From Acinetobacter baumannii (GTDB taxonomy: Bacteria > Pseudomonadota > Gammaproteobacteria > Pseudomonadales > Moraxellaceae), in NCBI RefSeq assembly GCF_016508585.1, contig NZ_JADVOP010000039.1:1-37319 (forward strand): DNA of 37,319 nucleotides, in the 5' to 3' direction. Of this stretch, positions 25,201-32,874 are shown piece after piece. The notes under the pieces are model-generated. The model saw nothing but the letters and a program-made list of their open reading frames with translations, was not told where the DNA came from and did not search any database. Position numbers and translations under genes: made by a program. Numbering within the stretch: the first letter of the stretch is position 1; each line of letters starts with the position of its first letter.

Positions 25201-25456
25201 CTGCATCTGGGCGTTCTTTCTCAATGATGGCTGCTACGGTCTGCCACGTAATCGGTTCAATATACGTTGCGTCTGCCATCGTTGGATCTGTCATAATGGT
25301 GGCTGGGTTAGAGTTCACCAAAATCACACGATAACCTTCTTCACGAAGCGCTTTACATGCTTGTGCACCTGAGTAATCGAACTCACATGCTTGTCCGATT
25401 ACAATCGGACCCGCACCAATAATTAAGATACTTTTAATGTCTGTACGTTTAGCCAT
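22223..25456 (-). CDS. carB: Carbamoyl phosphate synthase, large subunit
   Basis: It makes carbamoyl phosphate from ammonia (delivered by CarA), bicarbonate and two ATP, for pyrimidine and arginine synthesis. The 1077-residue protein has two homologous ATP-grasp halves. The first starts IKSILIIGAGPIVIGQACEF. The second starts KIMVIGGGPNRIGQGIEFDY near residue 559. Repeated ATP-grasp segments are RPSFTMGGSGGG and RPSYVLGGRAM. The C-terminal 140 residues are the MGS-like allosteric domain (IIATGGTYDVIKDAGI). It follows carA by 14 bp in one operon. All features are normal. Confidence 0.98.
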   Translation of the reverse strand: MAKRTDIKSILIIGAGPIVIGQACEFDYSGAQACKALREEGYRVILVNSNPATIMTDPTMADATYIEPITWQTVAAIIEKERPDAVLPTMGGQTALNCALALDANGILEKYNVELIGATKEAIEKAEDRKLFDIAMRKIGLECPRADVAESMEHALEIQARFGFPVIIRPSFTMGGSGGGIAYNKEEFIEICERGFDLSPTKQLLIDESLIGWKEYEMEVVRDKNDNCIIVCTIENFDPMGVHTGDSITVAPAQTLTDKEFQLLRNASLAVLREIGVETGGSNVQFGINPKDGRMVVIEMNPRVSRSSALASKATGFPIAKIAAKLAVGYTLDELKNDITGGTTPASFEPAIDYVVTKIPRFNFEKFPQADATLTTQMKSVGEVMAIGRNFQESVQKALRGLEVGTCGFDEQIAVGTEGAKDKILVELKVPGPDRIWYVADAFRHGFTLEEVFAATNIDRWFLIQIEDIIKTEEQIKTLGFGDLNADNIRSFKRKGLSDLRIANLMGISQKQFRKHRWNLGVYPVYKRVDTCAAEFESDTAYMYSTYDEECESNPSSKDKIMVIGGGPNRIGQGIEFDYCCVHAALAMREDGYETIMVNCNPETVSTDYDTSDRLYFEPITLEDVLEIVRTEKPKGIIVQYGGQTPLKLARALEEAGAPIIGTSPDAIDRAEDRERFQQMIQRLNLRQPSNSIVKSAEEGMAEASKVGYPLVVRPSYVLGGRAMEIVYNDDELKRYLRDAVQASNEAPVLLDHFLDDATEVDVDCVSDGKDVVIGGIMQHIEQAGIHSGDSACSIPPYSLSQEIQDEMRRQTVAMAKELGVIGLMNVQFAVKGNDVYILEVNPRASRTVPFVSKCIGESLAKVAARCMAGQSLESQGFTKEIIPTHFAVKEAVFPFNKFPGVDPILGPEMKSTGEVMGVGKTFGEAFYKAVLGSNDRLPGKPTEGEVKHVFISVRDSDKPRAPGIAKQLVDLGFKIIATGGTYDVIKDAGIECERVNKVTEGRPNIVDRLKNGEIHLIINTTEGKQAQQDSFSIRRSALQGKVYYTTTLNGADAVCQALAIQLPMDVYRLQDLQTLG

Positions 25457-25470
25457 GATCGCTTCCTTAA

Positions 25471-26625
25471 TTACTTCTTAGATGCTTCAATAAGTTCGAT
25501 AAAATGATCGAACAATGGGGCACAGTCATGTGGACCAGGGCTTGCTTCTGGGTGACCTTGGAAGCTAAACGCAGGTTTATCTGTACGATGAATCCCTTGT
25601 AGGGTTTGATCGAATAAAGATTTATGTGTTGCTTTAAGATTTGCAGGTAATGTCTCTGTATCTACAGCGAAGCCATGGTTTTGCGAAGTAATCATCACTG
25701 TACCGTGATATTGACTTTGTGCGTCAATATTTTGTACAGGATGGTTTGCACCATGGTGACCATGTGGCATTTTCACCGTTTTAGCACCAGAAGCGAGCGC
25801 TAGAATTTGATGACCTAAACAAATACCGAATACAGGCAGGTTTGTTGTTTCAACAATGGTCTTAACCGCTTCAATGGCATAATCACATGCCGCTGGATCG
25901 CCAGGACCATTTGACAGGAACACGCCATCTGGATTAAGTGCCAATACTTTTTCTGCAGGAGTTTGAGCAGGAACCACAGTCAACTTGCAACCGCGATCTG
26001 CAAGCATACGTAAGATGTTGGTTTTGACACCATAATCGTATGCAACCACATGAAATTTAGTTTCAGGTTGAGAGAAGCCTTTGCCCAGTGTCCATGAGCC
26101 TTCAGTCCATTCAAAACCTTCAGGGTCACAACATTCTTTAGCAAGGTCTAAACCGTTTAAGCCACCAAAGGCACGTGCTTGGGCAATTGCTTCTTCTTCA
26201 GTGATGTTTTCACCTGCAAGAATACAGCCGTTCTGTGCACCTTTGTCACGTAAGATACGTGTTAATTTTCGTGTATCGATATCTGCAATGGCAACGACAT
26301 TATGTTGTTCTAAGTATTCGCCAAGAGATTGATTTGCGCGGAAATTGCTGTGTAATAAAGGAAGGTCACGAATGATGAGACCATTCGCCCAGACTTTATG
26401 AATTCGACCTGACTCAGTGTCTTCTTCATTACAACCAGTATTACCGATATGAGGATAAGTTAAAGTTACAAGTTGCTGTGCATAACTAGGATCGGTCAAA
26501 ATTTCTTGATAACCAGTCATGGCAGTGTTAAAAACGACTTCACCAGTCGTACTTCCCGTAGCGCCGATCGATGTACCTTTAAAAACAGTACCGTCAGCAA
26601 GGGCTAAAATGGCGGGGGTGCTCAA
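25471..26625 (-). CDS. carA: Carbamoyl phosphate synthase, small (glutaminase) subunit
   Basis: It hydrolyses glutamine and channels ammonia to CarB. The 384-residue protein has the N-terminal CPSase domain (1-150) and a class I glutamine amidotransferase domain with C269 in GICLGHQ and the later HPEASPGPHD containing the His-Glu pair. The start is TTG at 26625 (AGGAG site 7 bp before). A nearby ATG at 26630 is out of frame and gives only ATG-GTT-TGA, whose stop overlaps the TTG. First gene of carAB, with a 115-nt leader holding terminator-like hairpins. Confidence 0.97.
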   Translation of the reverse strand: MSTPAILALADGTVFKGTSIGATGSTTGEVVFNTAMTGYQEILTDPSYAQQLVTLTYPHIGNTGCNEEDTESGRIHKVWANGLIIRDLPLLHSNFRANQSLGEYLEQHNVVAIADIDTRKLTRILRDKGAQNGCILAGENITEEEAIAQARAFGGLNGLDLAKECCDPEGFEWTEGSWTLGKGFSQPETKFHVVAYDYGVKTNILRMLADRGCKLTVVPAQTPAEKVLALNPDGVFLSNGPGDPAACDYAIEAVKTIVETTNLPVFGICLGHQILALASGAKTVKMPHGHHGANHPVQNIDAQSQYHGTVMITSQNHGFAVDTETLPANLKATHKSLFDQTLQGIHRTDKPAFSFQGHPEASPGPHDCAPLFDHFIELIEASKK

Positions 26626-26664
26626 ACCATAGCTCCTGAACTAAAACCACAAAAATAGGGCTGT

Positions 26665-26731
26665 AAAAAAGCGAGTAGACGAAAAAAAAGGAAGGCTAAT
26701 TAAATCCTACCCTCCTTATGTCTGCTCGCTT
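26665..26731 (-). promoter_or_regulatory. carAB leader with nested terminator-like hairpins (candidate attenuator)
   Basis: In the leader RNA, AAGGAGGG pairs with CCTTCCTT (8 bp, one G-U) and is followed by T6. Around it AAGCGAGCAGAC pairs with GTCTACTCGCTT (12 bp, one G-U) and is followed by T4. Both lie between the predicted promoter and the carA start, so each could stop transcription before carA. The 3' half is a long pyrimidine tract, fitting UTP- or CTP-sensitive attenuation, though the mechanism is inference. No leader peptide with ATG was found. Confidence 0.65.
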
Positions 26732-26746
26732 GTAACTTAACAGCGC

Positions 26747-26775
26747 ATTATACGCATGAAGCGATTAAAAGTCCA
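26747..26775 (-). promoter_or_regulatory. carAB promoter
   Basis: On the minus strand TGGACT (26775-26770), a 17-bp spacer and a perfect TATAAT (26752-26747). Transcription would start near 26740, about 115 nt before the carA start. Confidence 0.7.
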
Positions 26776-26995
26776 TTTTATTTATGTGGATATTGTGAGA
26801 TAAATGCCTTGCTATTTCTTAGAAACTGTTGACACATCAGAGATGCTTGAAATGACTACAGACTCTATTAATTTTATTGTGCTTTTTAAATGAATTTTTT
26901 GAAATTGTAAGTAATTAATAATTGTCAGACAAATCAAAATCTAAAACTTATTTCTGTAGGCTATCTTGTTGGTTCGTATTCTAGGGGGAATCAAT
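26776..26995. other. Divergent spacer, carAB / coiled-coil gene
   Basis: AT-rich, with no gene. Together with the carAB promoter and leader it forms a gene-free stretch of about 370 bp. A plus-strand promoter for the gene at 26996 must lie here; TTGTCA near 26932 is a possible -35 box without a good -10 partner. Confidence 0.4.
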
Positions 26996-27460
26996 ATGAC
27001 AATATCTAAAGAAAGTGTGACAGAAAAAGTAACAAAAGACACAGCTGCTTTGAAAGAGGTTGCTGCTGAAACTGTGGAAAATTTAGAAAAACTGGGCAAA
27101 GATGCACAGCAAAAAGTAACGCAAGCTGTGGCTGATACTCAGAAAAAACTGGAAGCTGAAACAGATCAGCTGAATGAACAGGTACAAGATCAAGTTCAAA
27201 ACTTCAAACAAGATTTGGTACAACGTCTTGATGTCATCAAAACACAATTTTCTAATTCACAAAAAGATTTGGTGGAATTGGCTGAACTGTTAAAATCTGA
27301 ATTAAGCCTTTTGGTGAAAGAGTTGACTGAAGTCGGCAAAGAAATTCGTGAAGATGTTTCAAAAATTTCGTCTAAACATAAAGTTCAGCTTACTGAGACA
27401 TTAAAACGTTCAAAAGAACATACTCTAGAAGTGTGGCACAAAGTTACAACCAAGCAATAA
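26996..27460 (+). CDS. Coiled-coil, phasin/apolipoprotein-like protein
   Basis: A 154-residue, highly charged protein predicted to be almost wholly helical. It has heptad-like repeats of Leu/Val with Lys, Glu and Gln from residue 5 to 150 (VENLEKLGKDAQQKVTQAV is typical). There are no Cys, Pro or Gly-rich breaks and no signal peptide. Such amphipathic helices are seen in phasins, LEA-like and apolipoprotein A-like proteins that coat surfaces or granules; the true function is unknown. The ATG at 26996 is chosen because AGGGGGAA lies just before it; a TTG 30 bp upstream is in frame but has no such site. Followed by a terminator. Confidence 0.7.
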   Translation: MTISKESVTEKVTKDTAALKEVAAETVENLEKLGKDAQQKVTQAVADTQKKLEAETDQLNEQVQDQVQNFKQDLVQRLDVIKTQFSNSQKDLVELAELLKSELSLLVKELTEVGKEIREDVSKISSKHKVQLTETLKRSKEHTLEVWHKVTTKQ

Positions 27461-27509
27461 GTCGTTATCGGTTTTTGTCTGTATGTAAATATCTAAACCA
27501 GATAAATAG

Positions 27510-27538
27510 AAAAGTGAGGCAAAATGCCTCACTTTTTT
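27510..27538 (+). terminator. Terminator after the coiled-coil gene
   Basis: AAAGTGAGGCA and TGCCTCACTTT form a perfect 11-bp stem with a 3-nt loop, followed by T residues. It can also serve the convergent minus-strand gene. Confidence 0.88.
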
Positions 27539-27569
27539 ATTTAAATGCAACTGAATTGAACAGTGACCA

Positions 27570-28109
27570 TTAGAAGGTATGTAACCAGTCACGTTTGTTG
27601 TGAAAGTCAGCTTGCTGTCCGCTATGTTGCATTGCGAAGAAATGCTGACCTTGCGTGGTATTCAAAACAGCACTTAGTCCAATAAACAAATCAGACCACT
27701 TTAGTTTATGTGCCAGCATAAACTCAGTCAGGTCTAAACTAACATTCAATCCATAATGTGTGCGCTTAAGCTGATTTAACTCAATATCATACGCAGCAAC
27801 AGGAGGCATGTTTTCAGGATAACGATATTCTTCAAATTGATAGGCTTGCCAAGCTTGAGAAGGGGAGAGATTTACTTCTCGGTATTGGTCTTCGCCATGT
27901 ACGCCAATGAAAACTTCAAAACAGGTATTTTCCCAGAGAAAATCTTGACGCGGATGAGCTGCAACAGGTTCAGGATACACAATAAATTGATTGGGATCTC
28001 TTAACCAATAACCTACATTCAAGGTATAAGGATTGATCTGCTCAATTGCACCCACTAAAGAGATACTTTGAAAACGACGATCAAAAGCATTAAGTTCGTA
28101 ACTTGCCAT
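27570..28109 (-). CDS. DOMON-like domain protein
   Basis: A 179-residue beta-rich protein resembling the DOMON-like family seen in gammaproteobacteria. The segments WENTCFEVFIG, YREVNLSPSQAWQAYQFEEY and LFIGLSAVLNTTQG follow the family pattern. DOMON folds bind haem or sugars, but no signal peptide is present here and no ligand can be named. It starts 11 bp after the yhbY stop, so the two form an operon, which does not explain its job. Confidence 0.7.
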   Translation of the reverse strand: MASYELNAFDRRFQSISLVGAIEQINPYTLNVGYWLRDPNQFIVYPEPVAAHPRQDFLWENTCFEVFIGVHGEDQYREVNLSPSQAWQAYQFEEYRYPENMPPVAAYDIELNQLKRTHYGLNVSLDLTEFMLAHKLKWSDLFIGLSAVLNTTQGQHFFAMQHSGQQADFHNKRDWLHTF

Positions 28110-28120
28110 GAAAATAAATC

Positions 28121-28444
28121 TTAATTAGAAAGATGAGCGTGACGAACCAAATTAGAAAGTTTTTGATTTTGTTTGGCTGCTTTTTTGTAAAGCAAAGCAA
28201 TTTTACCGATAGTTTGAACTACCTCTGCGCCAGTGGTATCCGCTATTTCAGTGATCGTTGCTGTGCGTGCTTCACGATCTTCACCCGCAATTTTAACTTT
28301 AATTAGCTCATGATCATTTAAAGCACGGTTTAATTCTTCAACGACACTTTCAGTCAAGCCTTTATCACCCAGCATTACAACTGGATTTAATGCATGTCCG
28401 ATTTGACGTAAACGCTTACGTTCTTGGATAGATAGAGTCGCCAT
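28121..28444 (-). CDS. yhbY: RNA-binding protein YhbY (CRS1-YhbY domain)
   Basis: A 107-residue single-domain protein associated with 50S ribosome assembly in other bacteria. The fold is KH-like, with the GxxG loop visible as GDKG in VVMLGDKGLTESVVEELNRA, followed by HELIKVKIAGEDR. A short basic tail (KKAAKQNQKLSNLVRHAH) is typical. It is divergent from rlmE, which also acts on the large subunit, an arrangement conserved in many gammaproteobacteria. Confidence 0.93.
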   Translation of the reverse strand: MATLSIQERKRLRQIGHALNPVVMLGDKGLTESVVEELNRALNDHELIKVKIAGEDREARTATITEIADTTGAEVVQTIGKIALLYKKAAKQNQKLSNLVRHAHLSN

Positions 28445-28642
28445 AAAAAATAACCTGATTTTAAAAACGGCTTAGTATAACAAAAGCCATATCGCTGCGC
28501 TGTAAATTCTGTAGAAATATTCGATGAAGCTTATTCAAAAAAACATATCAATATCTATCGATTTTAATCCATATGAATACTGCAATGAGAATATTTTTCA
28601 CGTACAATCACAAGTTAGTTATCCGTTTAGATCAAGAGAGTT

Positions 28643-29293
28643 ATGGCTACACGCATTACCAACCAAAAGTTATCCAAAAGTAGTCGTGCGTGGATGAGAG
28701 AGCATTTAGATGATCCTTTTGTGAAAAAAGCACAAAAAGAAGGATATCGTGCTCGCGCAGCATATAAACTTCTTGAAATTCAAGAAAAATATAAAATGAT
28801 TAAACCCGGAATGACTGTGGTTGACTTGGGGGCTGCGCCAGGAAGCTGGTCGCAAATCGCAGGAAAACTGGTCGGTGACAAGGGTTTAGTGATTGCTTCC
28901 GATATTTTGGAAATGGATGCTTTGCCTGATGTTACTTTTTTACAAGGTGATTTCAGAGAAGAAGAAGTTTTCGAAAAATTGTTAAATATTTTAAATGGAC
29001 GCACTGTAGACGTTGTAATTTCAGATATGGCCCCCAATACATCAGGTAATAGGGCTGTAGATCAACCTCGCCAGATTTATTTGTGTGAACTTGCGCTAGA
29101 TTTTGCCAATAAAGTTTTAGGACCGAAGGGGCAATTTGTAGTCAAGGTTTTCCAAGGTAGTGGATTTGATGAGTTCCGAAAGCAAGTCGTGGACAGTTTT
29201 GATGTATTGAAAACAGCAAAACCTGCTGCTTCACGTGCACGTTCAAAAGAAGTTTTTTTAATTGGACAGGGTCGTAAAAAAGTTTCGCAATAG
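28643..29293 (+). CDS. rlmE: 23S rRNA (U2552) 2'-O-methyltransferase
   Basis: RlmE (FtsJ/RrmJ) methylates U2552 in the A loop of 23S rRNA in late 50S assembly, using SAM. The 216-residue protein has the SAM loop VVDLGAAPGSWSQ and the K-D-K-E catalytic set in AAYKLLEIQ, ISDMAPNTSG, FVVKVFQG and SKEVFLIG. AAGAGAG precedes the ATG. It lies upstream of ftsH as in most relatives, with 179 bp between them. Confidence 0.96.
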   Translation: MATRITNQKLSKSSRAWMREHLDDPFVKKAQKEGYRARAAYKLLEIQEKYKMIKPGMTVVDLGAAPGSWSQIAGKLVGDKGLVIASDILEMDALPDVTFLQGDFREEEVFEKLLNILNGRTVDVVISDMAPNTSGNRAVDQPRQIYLCELALDFANKVLGPKGQFVVKVFQGSGFDEFRKQVVDSFDVLKTAKPAASRARSKEVFLIGQGRKKVSQ

Positions 29294-29472
29294 CGGGCAT
29301 TTTTAAGGTATGTTCGTAGTTCGTAATGAATTGCCAACAAATGCTTGCCAAGTTGTTAAAAATTGTGCATTTTGTACTTTTTTAATCTTTATTGCGAAAT
29401 TCATTACTCGCTTTTTGTTACGATCAAGCATGATTGAGCCTGATCAAAATAGTTATATATGGGAATAAAGCT

Positions 29473-31362
29473 TTGAGCGATTACTTCAAAAATGCCGTAT
29501 TGTGGCTGGTCATACTGGGTGTGCTGATCTTAATCTTCAGCAATCTCAGTGACCGCAGTAAGCCTTCTGCGATGAATTATTCTGAATTCGTCACAGCGGT
29601 GAATGCTGGTCAAATTAGTAAAGTCACAATTGATGGTGAAAGAATAAGCGGCGAAAAAAAGAACGGTTCGAACTTTGAAAGTATTCGCCCAGCAGTTCAA
29701 GATCCTGAACTGATGCCTACACTCATCAAAAATAACGTTGTTGTTGAAGGTACTGCACCTCAACGTCAAGGTTTGTTGATGCAACTTCTCATTGCAAGTT
29801 TCCCTGTACTCTTAATTATTTTATTGTTCATGTTCTTTATGCGTAACATGGGCGGTGGTGCAGGCGGTAAAAATGGTCCAATGAGTTTTGGTAAATCCAA
29901 GGCAAAAATGCTTTCTGAAGACCAAATCAAAGTGACATTTACTGATGTCGCAGGTTGTGATGAAGCAAAACAAGAAGTTGTAGAAATTGTAGATTTCTTA
30001 AAAGACCCTGCAAAATTCAAACGTTTAGGAGCAACAATTCCAAAAGGCGTATTGATGGTTGGTCCTCCAGGTACAGGTAAAACTTTACTTGCGAAGGCGA
30101 TTGCCGGTGAAGCAAAAGTGCCATTCTTTAGCATTTCAGGTTCTGATTTCGTTGAAATGTTTGTAGGTGTGGGTGCTTCACGTGTACGTGACATGTTCGA
30201 ACAAGCAAAACGTCATGCGCCTTGTATCATCTTTATTGACGAGATTGATGCTGTTGGTCGTCATCGTGGTTCAGGTACTGGTGGTGGTCATGATGAGCGT
30301 GAACAAACTTTGAACCAGATGTTGGTTGAAATGGATGGTTTCGAAGGTAACGAAGGTATTATCGTTATTGCTGCGACCAACCGTGCTGACGTACTCGATA
30401 AAGCATTGTTGCGTCCAGGGCGTTTTGACCGTCAAGTGATGGTGGGGCTTCCTGACATCAAAGGACGTGAGCAGATTTTGGCAGTGCATTTAAAGAAACT
30501 TCCATCTGTAACAGGTGTTGATCTTAAAGTGCTTGCACGTGGTACGCCGGGCTTCTCTGGTGCGCAATTGGCAAATCTTGTCAATGAGGCAGCTCTGTTT
30601 GCTGCGCGTCGCAACAAGAACACTGTCGATATGCATGACTTTGAAGATGCAAAAGACAAGATCTATATGGGACCTGAGCGTAAGTCGATGGTGATCCGTG
30701 AAGAAGAACGTCGTGCGACAGCTTACCATGAAGCAGGTCATGCGATTGTTGCTGAGATTCTTCCAGGTACTGATCCTGTGCATAAAGTAACCATTATGCC
30801 GCGTGGTTGGGCGCTGGGTGTGACTTGGCAATTGCCTGAACATGACCAAACCAGTCATTACAAGTCTAAGATGTTAAATGAACTGTCTATCTTATTCGGC
30901 GGTCGTATAGCAGAAGAAGTGTTTATGAACCAGATGTCGACAGGTGCTTCCAACGACTTTGAACGTGCAACTAAAATGGCGCGTGCAATGGTGACCAAGT
31001 ACGGTATGTCTGACAAAATGGGGGTAATGGTTTACGAAGATGAAAACCAAAATGGTTTCTTTGGAAACGTCGGTAGCCGAACTATTTCTGAAGCAACTCA
31101 ACAACAAGTTGACCAAGAAGTACGTCGTATTCTTGATGAGCAGTACAAAGTTGCCCGTGATATTCTTGAAAATAACAAGGATATTGCCCATGCAATGGTG
31201 AAAGCTTTGATGGAATGGGAAACCATTGATCGTGATCAAATCCGTGACATTATGGAAGGTCGTGAGCCGCAGCCACCTAAGGTTTATGTTGCTGAGAATC
31301 CTGTAATCGATGTGACACCTACAGATGGTCCATCAACTCCGCCGCCATTACCGGCAACCTGA
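29473..31362 (+). CDS. ftsH: ATP-dependent zinc metalloprotease FtsH
   Basis: A membrane-bound AAA+ protease that removes misassembled membrane proteins and regulatory substrates. The product is 629 residues. It has two N-terminal membrane segments (about 7-24 and 101-123) with a periplasmic domain between them. The AAA module has Walker A GPPGTGKT (197-204), Walker B IIFIDEID (252-259) and the second region of homology up to RPGRFDR. The zinc site HEAGH is at 419-423. No ATG fits: TTG at 29473 gives the usual MSDYFKNAVLW start, with GGGAA 7 bp before it. A second TTG at 29434 is in frame but lacks a ribosome site. Confidence 0.96.
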   Translation: MSDYFKNAVLWLVILGVLILIFSNLSDRSKPSAMNYSEFVTAVNAGQISKVTIDGERISGEKKNGSNFESIRPAVQDPELMPTLIKNNVVVEGTAPQRQGLLMQLLIASFPVLLIILLFMFFMRNMGGGAGGKNGPMSFGKSKAKMLSEDQIKVTFTDVAGCDEAKQEVVEIVDFLKDPAKFKRLGATIPKGVLMVGPPGTGKTLLAKAIAGEAKVPFFSISGSDFVEMFVGVGASRVRDMFEQAKRHAPCIIFIDEIDAVGRHRGSGTGGGHDEREQTLNQMLVEMDGFEGNEGIIVIAATNRADVLDKALLRPGRFDRQVMVGLPDIKGREQILAVHLKKLPSVTGVDLKVLARGTPGFSGAQLANLVNEAALFAARRNKNTVDMHDFEDAKDKIYMGPERKSMVIREEERRATAYHEAGHAIVAEILPGTDPVHKVTIMPRGWALGVTWQLPEHDQTSHYKSKMLNELSILFGGRIAEEVFMNQMSTGASNDFERATKMARAMVTKYGMSDKMGVMVYEDENQNGFFGNVGSRTISEATQQQVDQEVRRILDEQYKVARDILENNKDIAHAMVKALMEWETIDRDQIRDIMEGREPQPPKVYVAENPVIDVTPTDGPSTPPPLPAT

Positions 31363-31375
31363 TTGAACCAGGTCA

Positions 31376-31404
31376 AAAAGAGTCTCATGTGAGGCTCTTT
31401 TTTT
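31376..31404 (+). terminator. ftsH terminator
   Basis: AAAAAGAGTCTCA and TGAGGCTCTTTTT form a 13-bp stem with one G-U pair and a 2-nt core loop, followed by further T. folP therefore needs its own promoter. Confidence 0.85.
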
Positions 31405-31491
31405 ATGCAAATACACTTTATTGTTAAAAGAATTTATCTTGAAATAGTGTGTAATTGGTAAACTAAAAGGAATTAATCATGGAGAAGCGAC

Positions 31492-32346
31492 ATGCAATTG
31501 GTGTCACTGCCAAATAAAATCTTGCGTTGTGGACGTTTGAGTTTGGATTTATCACAAGCACATGTCATGGGGATACTCAATGTAACTCCAGATTCTTTTA
31601 GTGATGGTGGGCAGCATAATCAAAAGGATCAAGCCATTGCTTATGCCAAACAAATGATTGAAGCAGGTGCAACTGTGATTGATGTAGGTGGTGAATCTAC
31701 TCGTCCTGGCGCTTCGATTGTAGAAATTGCAGAAGAAATCCGACGTGTGATTCCTGTGGTGGCTGAACTTGCTCAATATGATGTAGTGATCTCTGTGGAT
31801 ACCTCTCAACCGGAAGTCATTCGTGCCGCAGTTGAAGCAGGTGCACACATTTGGAATGACGTACGTGCATTAACACGTCCAAATGCATTGCAAACGGCGG
31901 CAGAATTGGATATTCCTGTGATTATCATGCATATGCGTGGTGAGCCAACTACAATGAATCAATTGGATCAGTATCAGGATGTGACATTAGAGGTGATCAA
32001 AGAGTTACAACAGCGTATTGATGCTGCATTGCAGGCAGGCGTAAAGCCTGAAAATATTCTGATTGATCCAGGGTTTGGATTTGCAAAAAATGCCCAGCAG
32101 AATTTAAAGTTGCTCAATGAGTTTTATAAGCTTCATTGCTTGGGATATCCTATTTTATCCGCATTGTCACGCAAGCGTTTCATAGGGGAGACACTGGGTG
32201 GTGTGGATGCACAAAATCGCGCGGTGGGCAGTGTTGCTGCGCATTTGATAAGTATTCAGCAAGGGGCATGCATGGTACGTGCACATGATGTAAAAGCAAT
32301 GTCGGATGCGATTAAAGTTTGGCAGGCAATGCGTACTGCGATTTAA
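31492..32346 (+). CDS. folP: Dihydropteroate synthase
   Basis: It joins 6-hydroxymethyl-dihydropterin pyrophosphate with p-aminobenzoate in folate synthesis and is the target of sulfonamides. The 284-residue TIM-barrel protein shows the conserved loops GILNVTPDSFSDGG, DVGGESTRPGA, ISVDTSQPEV, IWNDVRAL, ILIDPGFGFAKN and SRKRFIGE. GGAGAAG precedes the ATG. It follows ftsH, as is usual, but behind a terminator. Confidence 0.97.
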   Translation: MQLVSLPNKILRCGRLSLDLSQAHVMGILNVTPDSFSDGGQHNQKDQAIAYAKQMIEAGATVIDVGGESTRPGASIVEIAEEIRRVIPVVAELAQYDVVISVDTSQPEVIRAAVEAGAHIWNDVRALTRPNALQTAAELDIPVIIMHMRGEPTTMNQLDQYQDVTLEVIKELQQRIDAALQAGVKPENILIDPGFGFAKNAQQNLKLLNEFYKLHCLGYPILSALSRKRFIGETLGGVDAQNRAVGSVAAHLISIQQGACMVRAHDVKAMSDAIKVWQAMRTAI

Positions 32347-32482
32347 CCACAAGTGCTTTAAATTGGATGTAATTGTGGGTTTAGGAATCTTTCTTAAATG
32401 CATAAGTTTGGTGATTGGCGTGTATTCCTGTATCCAATGAGCAAACGATTTAAAAAATATAACCTTAAGAGCGCAAGTAGAT

Positions 32483-32511
32483 TTGGCGAATTGTAGGGTT
32501 TGTGTTATATA
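32483..32511 (+). promoter_or_regulatory. Promoter of the DUF5713-like gene
   Basis: TTGGCG (32483-32488), a 17-bp spacer and TATATA (32506-32511), 34 bp before the ATG. Confidence 0.55.
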
Positions 32512-32544
32512 AGCGCGTGAATTGCTGTTTTATTTTAGGTTGCT

Positions 32545-32859
32545 ATGTTTAACGATCTACTTCTCCCAATGTTCGATGATGAATATTATCCCGATATTCT
32601 GGTTGCCGAAATAAAGCAACTCATTGAACAATTTGCTAAAAAGGTGGCTAAAACCAGCTTTAGCGATGCTGAAATTTATTCTTTGGCAAATCTGACTGTG
32701 ACTGAAATTAATGAAATGAAGCCTCAGTTTGAAGACTTAGACTCCTCGCTAGATGATACTGCAGCAGATTATATTGCTGAAGCATTGATGATGGTGGTAC
32801 AAGACCAAGGCTATCTTGATATTGAAATGGAAGAGCTGGTTGCAAATAGAGAGTGGTAA
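32545..32859 (+). CDS. Small acidic protein, DUF5713-like
   Basis: A 104-residue acidic, mostly helical protein. The opening (MFDDEYYPDILVAEIKQLIE) and the internal segments LTVTEINEMKPQFEDLDSS and AADYIAEALMMVVQDQGY resemble the DUF5713 family, whose function is not known. It has no signal peptide, membrane segment or Cys. It has its own promoter and a hairpin overlapping its stop codon, so it is monocistronic. Confidence 0.65.
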   Translation: MFNDLLLPMFDDEYYPDILVAEIKQLIEQFAKKVAKTSFSDAEIYSLANLTVTEINEMKPQFEDLDSSLDDTAADYIAEALMMVVQDQGYLDIEMEELVANREW

Positions 32860-32874
32860 ATCACTCTCTATTTA
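32846..32874 (+). terminator. Hairpin overlapping the stop of the DUF5713-like gene
   Basis: ATAGAGAGTG and CACTCTCTAT form a perfect 10-bp stem with loop GTAAAT, which contains the TAA stop. The T tract after it is short, so termination may be weak. Confidence 0.55.
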
